This document shows positions 58,901 to 64,000 of a stretch of 64,000 nucleotides of DNA, piece by piece. Location of the stretch: NCBI GenBank assembly GCA_050084985.1, contig JBITNC010000001.1, positions 181,784,001-181,848,000 on the forward strand, read 5' to 3'. Below the pieces are notes generated by a model, which was given only the letters and a program-made list of their open reading frames with translations, was not told the DNA's origin and did no database searches. The position numbers were made by a program, and so were the translations under genes. The first letter of the stretch is position 1, and the number at the start of each line of letters is the position of its first letter. Source of the stretch: Nageia nagi. Lineage: Eukaryota > Pinophyta.

Positions 58901-60139
58901 ATAAACACTAAAAATTCCTATGCAAGAATTGAACACATCCATAATAGTGTGTTGATAACAATGACAACACTATCACTACACCTTACTCAAAACTTGGTAT
59001 AGAAAATAAACTTATACAAACACTTATTGTCATAAGTTCACTAGATAATAACTAAAATATATTCATCGAGTATGTTATACTCTACATCGTACTCCCTTGC
59101 TATAAGTAGCCACTTTTAAAAGCATCTTAGGTCTTGTTATTATTTTCTAGAAAGTGATGTACTTTTAAAGTATTATTCTTTTTATCGCACCATGCATATG
59201 GGATAATTGAAGTAAAGTACTATTGAATATTCTTTAATGGCCTCATGAATAAGCTTCTTTGAAACTTTTTATGTACATTTGATGAAATTATTACTTTTAT
59301 TTGTCAAATAGGATTAATAATGTAATAAGTGATTTAATTGCAACTAATTAGATTATAAGAACATCATATTTCTTGATTCAAGTATAAAACCCATAAAACT
59401 AATAATTTATCCAAGATCAATTATTTCTAAGGATGTTAGTGTGGGGATCATTTTTACTTTATAAACTTGCTTTTAAATTTATCAGACTAAATAAACTATT
59501 TGAGGATACTATTCTAATATCCATGGCTCCCCAATATATGGGCATAGGGATGCCAAACAACATGCTAAGTCTAGCTGATAGATATGGCCAAGCTAGTGTT
59601 TCATACCCTTGATAAGTTATCAAATGAAGGTAGCAGTTCATAAAATTGTAGTTACCAGGTGAGGCTAACTAGTAGTCATACTACTGGTGAATAAGCAAAT
59701 GGGATTATAATGATTGTTCTATAGGAATTAATGTTTACCCATTTCATATGGAATATTTCCTAGGATAATCTATCTACACCTATGAATCAAAGGGTTACAC
59801 ACTAACGAAAGATGTCTAACCTTATGTATGAACATTCTCTTAGGTGATATGGGTCCTAAGTAGAAATCCATAATATCATGACCAAAATGTTTGGGTCACC
59901 TATATGGCATATTCCAATGGGATGAGTGTTCAAAAGTGAACACTAGAAAGTTTTTTATCAGGGTTGGTTAATTCAGATTTGACCAATTTTGCCAAGTAGG
60001 TGCTGACTAGCTAGTAGTGTTGGCATGCCCATATGGATCACCTTATCCATTTCTTTACCATTTGAGTGTGTAAATGAAATTAAAAAAATAGGTCTATAAA
60101 TTTAGGGTTTTATGAAGTTAGGAATAAGTGAAGCATTAC
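55912..60139. other. Non-coding DNA, including a probable LTR at its right end
   Basis: No supportable gene. A ~40-bp repeat occurs at ~56800-56930 (ATCCCTTAATTTACTAGGAC-like units, three diverged copies). A larger repeat with TTCAAAGTGGCCTT and CTAATTTTGCAA lies near 58157 and 58351, with a weaker copy near 57815. The last part, up to ...AGCATTACA at 60138, precedes a Met-type PBS and has a TATA-like TATAAATTTAG at 60093, so it is probably a 5' LTR. Its left end is not identified. The ORFs in this stretch have no motifs. Confidence 0.5.
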
Positions 60140-60151
60140 ATTGGTATCAAA
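60140..60151 (+). other. Primer binding site 1 (Met tRNA type)
   Basis: TGGTATCAAAGA follows ATTACAT, as expected one base after an LTR ending in CA. It matches TGGTATCAGAG with one change. Confidence 0.65.
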
Positions 60152-60216
60152 GAATCAAGTTTAAATCCTTAGCTTATGGTCCATGACTCTTTTACTATAA
60201 TATTTTAAGAGGATGA

Positions 60217-60540
60217 GATGAGTATGTTTGAGCCTAATTACGACATCATTTTATGGACTCAGATTATGGCACTCCCAAGATGCATAATAGAGATTCTAGC
60301 AACCTACAACAAGGCATAATGAATGGTCTCCTTATGAATGCTAATGCAAGGGAAAATCAAAGGAATGTTAGAGGATGGAATGTGAGGAATAGAAACTTGA
60401 GGAATGCTAATAGAAGGAAATCTAATAATAATGAAATTGAGAATTCTAAAATTCATTTCAATAGGAACAATAAAGGTGAAGAAGCCATCAAGAAGTTGTT
60501 GTTGGAATGTATAATGCATTATTGTAAAGGTTTGTATTAA
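60217..60540 (+). pseudogene. Possible start of a retroelement gag
   Basis: Two overlapping + frames follow the PBS by 70-110 bp: MSMFEPNYDIILWTQIMALP from ~60220, and the longer 60253-60540 block, rich in Asn and Arg (RGWNVRNRNLRNANRRKSNN). The position after a PBS suits a gag start, but no gag domain is visible. It is cut by an LTR-like sequence downstream. The minus frame 60304-60519 is a shadow. Confidence 0.3.
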
Positions 60541-60560
60541 TTCTCTTTGTAAATTTACTA

Positions 60561-60593
60561 ATACTTAAGGGTATCATTAGATACCTTAAGTAT
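60561..60593. other. 15-bp inverted repeat with 4-base loop
   Basis: ATACTTAAGGGTATC then ATTA then GATACCTTAAGTAT; the arms match except for one extra G. A stable hairpin in either strand. Confidence 0.7.
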
Positions 60594-60720
60594 TTAAGTG
60601 AACATGGTAATGTAACTTATCCTACACTCCATGTTATGAGCATGCCCCTTGGTTAAAAGGGAGTGCATATCATACCTTTAGACATTGGGTAAAAGGGTGA
60701 TCCAAAGAGGGATTTTGGCC

Positions 60721-60732
60721 TATAAATAAAAG
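60721..60732 (+). promoter_or_regulatory. TATA box of the LTR
   Basis: TATAAATAAAAG in a more GC-rich setting (GGCCTATAAATAAAAGGCTC), a strong plant core promoter match. Confidence 0.55.
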
Positions 60733-61002
60733 GCTCCCTCTTTGTGATTACACACCAATTTATGGAGTAAATTTATGCCATAGGATAGCATTTAGGAGAT
60801 GAGATTAGGAGAATTGTAAAAGATTTATGTTTATGAATAAACTAAGATCTAGTTAATGGATTTGCTCCTAGTTGGAGGAACCAGTTTATCTCTTGTGTTA
60901 TCTTTGTGAGATTGTCTACTTTGAGTTATTTAGATGTGATTTGAGCTTTCATGAAATCTTGGTAGTTTAGGATTTTTCTTGTTATATTACAAATCCTTAA
61001 TT

Positions 61003-61014
61003 TGGTATCAAAGC
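61003..61014 (+). other. Primer binding site 2 (Met tRNA type)
   Basis: TGGTATCAAAGC, one change from TGGTATCAGAGC. It lies ~860 bp after the first site. Confidence 0.7.
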
Positions 61015-61419
61015 TCCTTGGAGGCTCCTTTCTACATCCATGGTGTTTAGGCTCTTCATCTTCAACTTGAAGGTCCTCATTCTCTATCTTTCACTCCATT
61101 GTGAGGTAAAAGTGATTCAAGGTATAATCTTACTTCACTTTATCTTGGATTAATGACATAATTTTTGTGTTATGTTAGTCCTTTTTTTAAGGCAAGATAT
61201 GCCTAAACAAGTAATATATTATGATGTAATTTTTCTTTGCTTATAATAATATGTCTTATTATTAGTAGTAATTTCAAATTTGTCTATTATATTTCTATAA
61301 TTATACATATTTTTTAATTTTGAGATTTTGTTTTTAAATATAAAACTTTGAGTAAATATATATATATATATACTACTTTTTTCTTCTTCAAAAAGTATAT
61401 GCAAAAATTCAATAAAAAA

Positions 61420-61453
<34 letters not shown>

Positions 61454-62560
61454 AATTTTTTTCTCCAATAGATATGTATATTTTTTTAAATTTTTTTTGG
61501 TTTGGGATTCTATAGTATGAATGTATACTAAAATATATTAGATAACATAACCATAGCTCCTCCATGACTTAATAGATTTGCTCCTTGAGTTCTTACCTAA
61601 TGGTAGATTTAACAAAGTTTTTTTTTTGGTTTAATTTTTTCACACGTCATGGGGCTTGAACTTGGTGCCTATGCCTTTATCCTAAATAAATAACATAGAA
61701 AACTCCATGGCCCTCATAGCTTATGAATTACCTTCTAAAACACCTACTTCTTTCTCACCATTGTTGTCTTCTTCTTACTTGACTTACTATAGGGTTTCTC
61801 TACCATGGCACTCCTCCTTCCAATCCAAAGTACTAGCCTCAAAAACCATTACAGTCATGGTGCTATATTCTCTTTCCTCTAGCTGCTCCACCCTAGACCA
61901 CACCCTCTTTTTCTTTATCTACTGAGGCTCACTCTCTAGGGACCCTAGCCATTTGGCCCTCTCCTCCTAGCATAGTCTACATTACTCCCTCTTGGTGCTA
62001 CTCAAATGTTGAATTGTGACCATTATTTTTAGCTCATAGCCTCAAGTATTAATAAAAATTATCTAAGCCTCTTTGTTTTTGGTTATAATCATTTAATTTT
62101 TTATTGTATACATGCTTTCTTGATACACTTGGGGGTCATCATTTTAACTTATTTTTTGCTCCTAAACGCATTTATGTCTTACTTACTAAGAAGTACTACA
62201 TCATGAATAAACTTTGACTTAGTATATTCTTTTATTTTACTTGGAGTTCTTGGGGTAAAAATTGCATTAAATATATTTGAGTTTTTTCTCTCAAGTACTA
62301 TTAGGAACATAATAGCCTATTAAACACTTGTTTAAATAGAGAAAATCAATTTTTTTCAAGTAGACTTTTTAACACAATTTTTTTAATGACTATAATTAAA
62401 TTAACTAAGCCTTTTTTTTAGTGCTTATTGTTGGCATTAATGCTTAGCATTTTTCCTCTTTACTTAGTTAAATTTCTAAGTAAAATAGCATGCTATCTTT
62501 AGGATAAATTTTAAGTAAAAAAGGGGAAATTTGTATAATTTTTTACTTCAATTTTATCTA
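61015..62560 (+). other. Leader-like non-coding DNA with TA microsatellites
   Basis: AT-rich, with (TA)n runs at ~61357-61370 and ~61422-61450. The ORF at 61707-61925 (MALIAYELPSKTPTSFSPLL) is Ser/Leu-rich with no recognised motif. It could be chance, or the start of a decayed ORF of the element whose PBS lies at 61003. Confidence 0.4.
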
Positions 62561-64000
62561 TAGCATGTTAGATAAAATATTGCATGTCTATCTATCCCTT
62601 TATGCAAAGTTAACTTATGCAAATAGGATGATGCATGATTCTTACTTATTTCCTTAAAATAATGCATGTTAAGTACTTATATTAAAAAGTGATAGAGAAA
62701 TGCAAACTAAGAAAATAATGCATGTTTATGCCTCTTAAATGTTTGCCTTTAAATTCTTTATGAATGGACTAGTTCTTACAAAGAAATAATGCATGCTTAC
62801 TTAATTTTTTTTAAGTTATAGAATAATGTAGGTTTACTTAAATTTTTTTAAGTTATGGAATAATGCATGCTTACTTAAATTTTTTAAGTTATGAATTGAT
62901 GCATGCTTATTACTTATTTCTTTTAAGTTAATGATGCATGCTTATTACTTATTTCTTTAATTTAATGATGCATACTTATTTTTAAATTTATGGGATTGAT
63001 GCATGCTAAGTATTTTCTTATGCAAAGTTAATGGACATGTGCAAAATAAAGATTGATGTAAAGATGTCCTTTAGGGGTTGGTAAACAAAACCCATTGGAC
63101 TCTTAGGTTTCAAATTTCAAATGGATGATGTTTTATTTATGAAATTTAATTAATATTTCACACTATTGCTTTATTTACTTATGCAAAATCATAAACATTA
63201 AAATAAGCAACCCCCTAAAATGAACACATTTGTACGTAAATTCTACAACATGACTTGTTTGGGGAGCCACAACGTGAAGATAGGTATACTGGAGCCTTTA
63301 GTTTGATGATCTAAATGGTGAAAAGTTTGTACTTATCAATTGCCCCTAAGTCCTCTTTTTGTCTAGATATAACTCCAATAGGTGGATAGGCATGTGTGTA
63401 GTGATACCACATGTCCATTCAAAGATTATCTTGATAACTTAGAAGGACAACTTGAAAGCTAATCAAGATTAATAATTTGGTCAATCCAATAAATATCATA
63501 ACCTTAGAAAATAATAGGTACTCCTCTTTATGAGAGTATATTACTGCCCAAGGCAAACTGGTTGAGGATTGGTAGTACTTGGGCTCCACCTTGTGGGCAT
63601 CCAAGTGAAGGCCTAATTTTAGACAAGAAAATGAGCCTCAACAATATCATTCTTCATATACAATTTTTGGTATTTAGGTGAATGGGATGTATATTTGAGT
63701 TTAAACATTTTCTCTTATAAAACAAAGCAATCATGCCCTTGTTATTATATAATAATTCATACTTAAATTTTTTTAAGTTATGGATTAATGCATGCTTAAT
63801 TTTTTTTAAGTTATGAAATAATACATGCTTACTTCAATTTTTAAGTTATGAATTGATGCATGATTATTAATTATTTCTTTTTTAATTTAATGATGCATAC
63901 TTATTACTTATTTCTTTAAGTTAATGATGCATACTTATTTTTAAAGTTATGGGATTGATGCATGCTAAGTATTTTCTTATGCAAAGTTAATGGACTTGTG
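62561..64000 (+). repeat. GCATGC-type minisatellite within a ~959-bp direct repeat
   Basis: Units of ~35-45 bp built from AATGCATGCTTACTTAAATT and TTTTAAGTTATG are repeated from ~62785 to 63040 and again from ~63745 to the window end. The end block GATGCATGCTAAGTATTTTC TTATGCAAAG falls at ~62998 and ~63957, so the larger period is ~959 bp. The DNA between the arrays (63041-63740) has no gene. Confidence 0.8.

Larger units (their letters stand above)
60548..60997 (+). repeat. Probable LTR with TATA box, followed by a second PBS
   Basis: About 450 bp, approximate start TGTAAATTTAC and end ...TATTACA or slightly later. It contains a hairpin at 60561-60593 and a TATA box at 60721 followed ~30 bp later by a leader-like sequence. 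A Met-type PBS (TGGTATCAAAGC) begins at ~61003. The partner LTR is outside the window. Confidence 0.55.

Noticed and set aside
1-64000. tRNA or rRNA genes
   Set aside because: I looked for GGTTCGAATCC-like T-arm sequences and rRNA-like GC-rich blocks and saw none. The Met-type matches are primer binding sites next to LTR ends, not tRNA genes.

Overview
This window looks like an intergenic, retrotransposon-filled stretch of a large plant nuclear genome. The DNA is strongly AT-rich, no intact cellular gene is visible, and nearly everything recognisable is a plant LTR retrotransposon in some stage of decay. The families are a Tat-type Ty3/gypsy element, a chromodomain-bearing gypsy element, a Ty1/copia element and fragments. 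Captured plant mobile domain (PMD) sequences also point to a land plant. The species cannot be named from the sequence. All coding regions carry internal stops or frameshifts, often where the family has Gln or Arg, as expected from long-term loss of methylated cytosine.

Layout. 1-1.29 kb: 3' part of a gypsy pol (+). 1.86-4.29 kb and 23.59-24.89 kb: two halves of one long decayed + strand reading frame of unknown function, split by a nested Tat element. 4.30-23.58 kb: that Tat element on the minus strand, flanked by a perfect 5-bp duplication (CCTAC). It carries two ~1.1-kb LTRs, PBS, PPT, gag, protease, RT, two RNase H domains and integrase. It also has an extra sense-strand 3' ORF and an antisense (+ strand) PMD gene with a plausible intron. 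25.1-25.4 kb: ten copies of a 26-bp minisatellite. 26.67-27.48 kb: another gypsy integrase fragment (+). 29.08-32.09 kb: a short chromovirus-like element (+) with LTRs, Met-type PBS, gag, protease and a C-terminal chromodomain, but no RT, RNase H or integrase core. 32.37 to ~47.95 kb: a Ty1/copia element (+) with LTRs of ~2.3 kb. A 1.07-kb tandem duplication copies its LTR end, PBS and gag start; a 776-bp solo LTR interrupts gag; and ~3.4 kb of unidentified DNA interrupts the 3' LTR. 48.3-49.97 kb: a decayed unknown reading frame (+). 50-54.2 kb: non-coding DNA with short tandem repeats and a ~360-bp palindrome. 54.25-55.91 kb: a second, different PMD pseudogene (+). 56-60.1 kb: non-coding. 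60.14 and 61.00 kb: two Met-type primer binding sites, each just after an LTR end. 61-64 kb: leader-like DNA with TA microsatellites and a GCATGC-containing minisatellite repeated at ~959 bp.

History. The unknown + strand ORF was present first and was later split by the Tat element, whose two LTRs look roughly 95% alike by eye. The copia and chromovirus LTR pairs are clearly more diverged, so those elements are older. The copia element afterwards took the solo LTR, the unidentified insert and the tandem duplication.

The most interesting unit is the Tat element. Beyond gag-pol it has two non-standard genes facing each other across ~2.2 kb: a minus-strand ORF with what looks like an internally duplicated domain, and a plus-strand spliced PMD gene.
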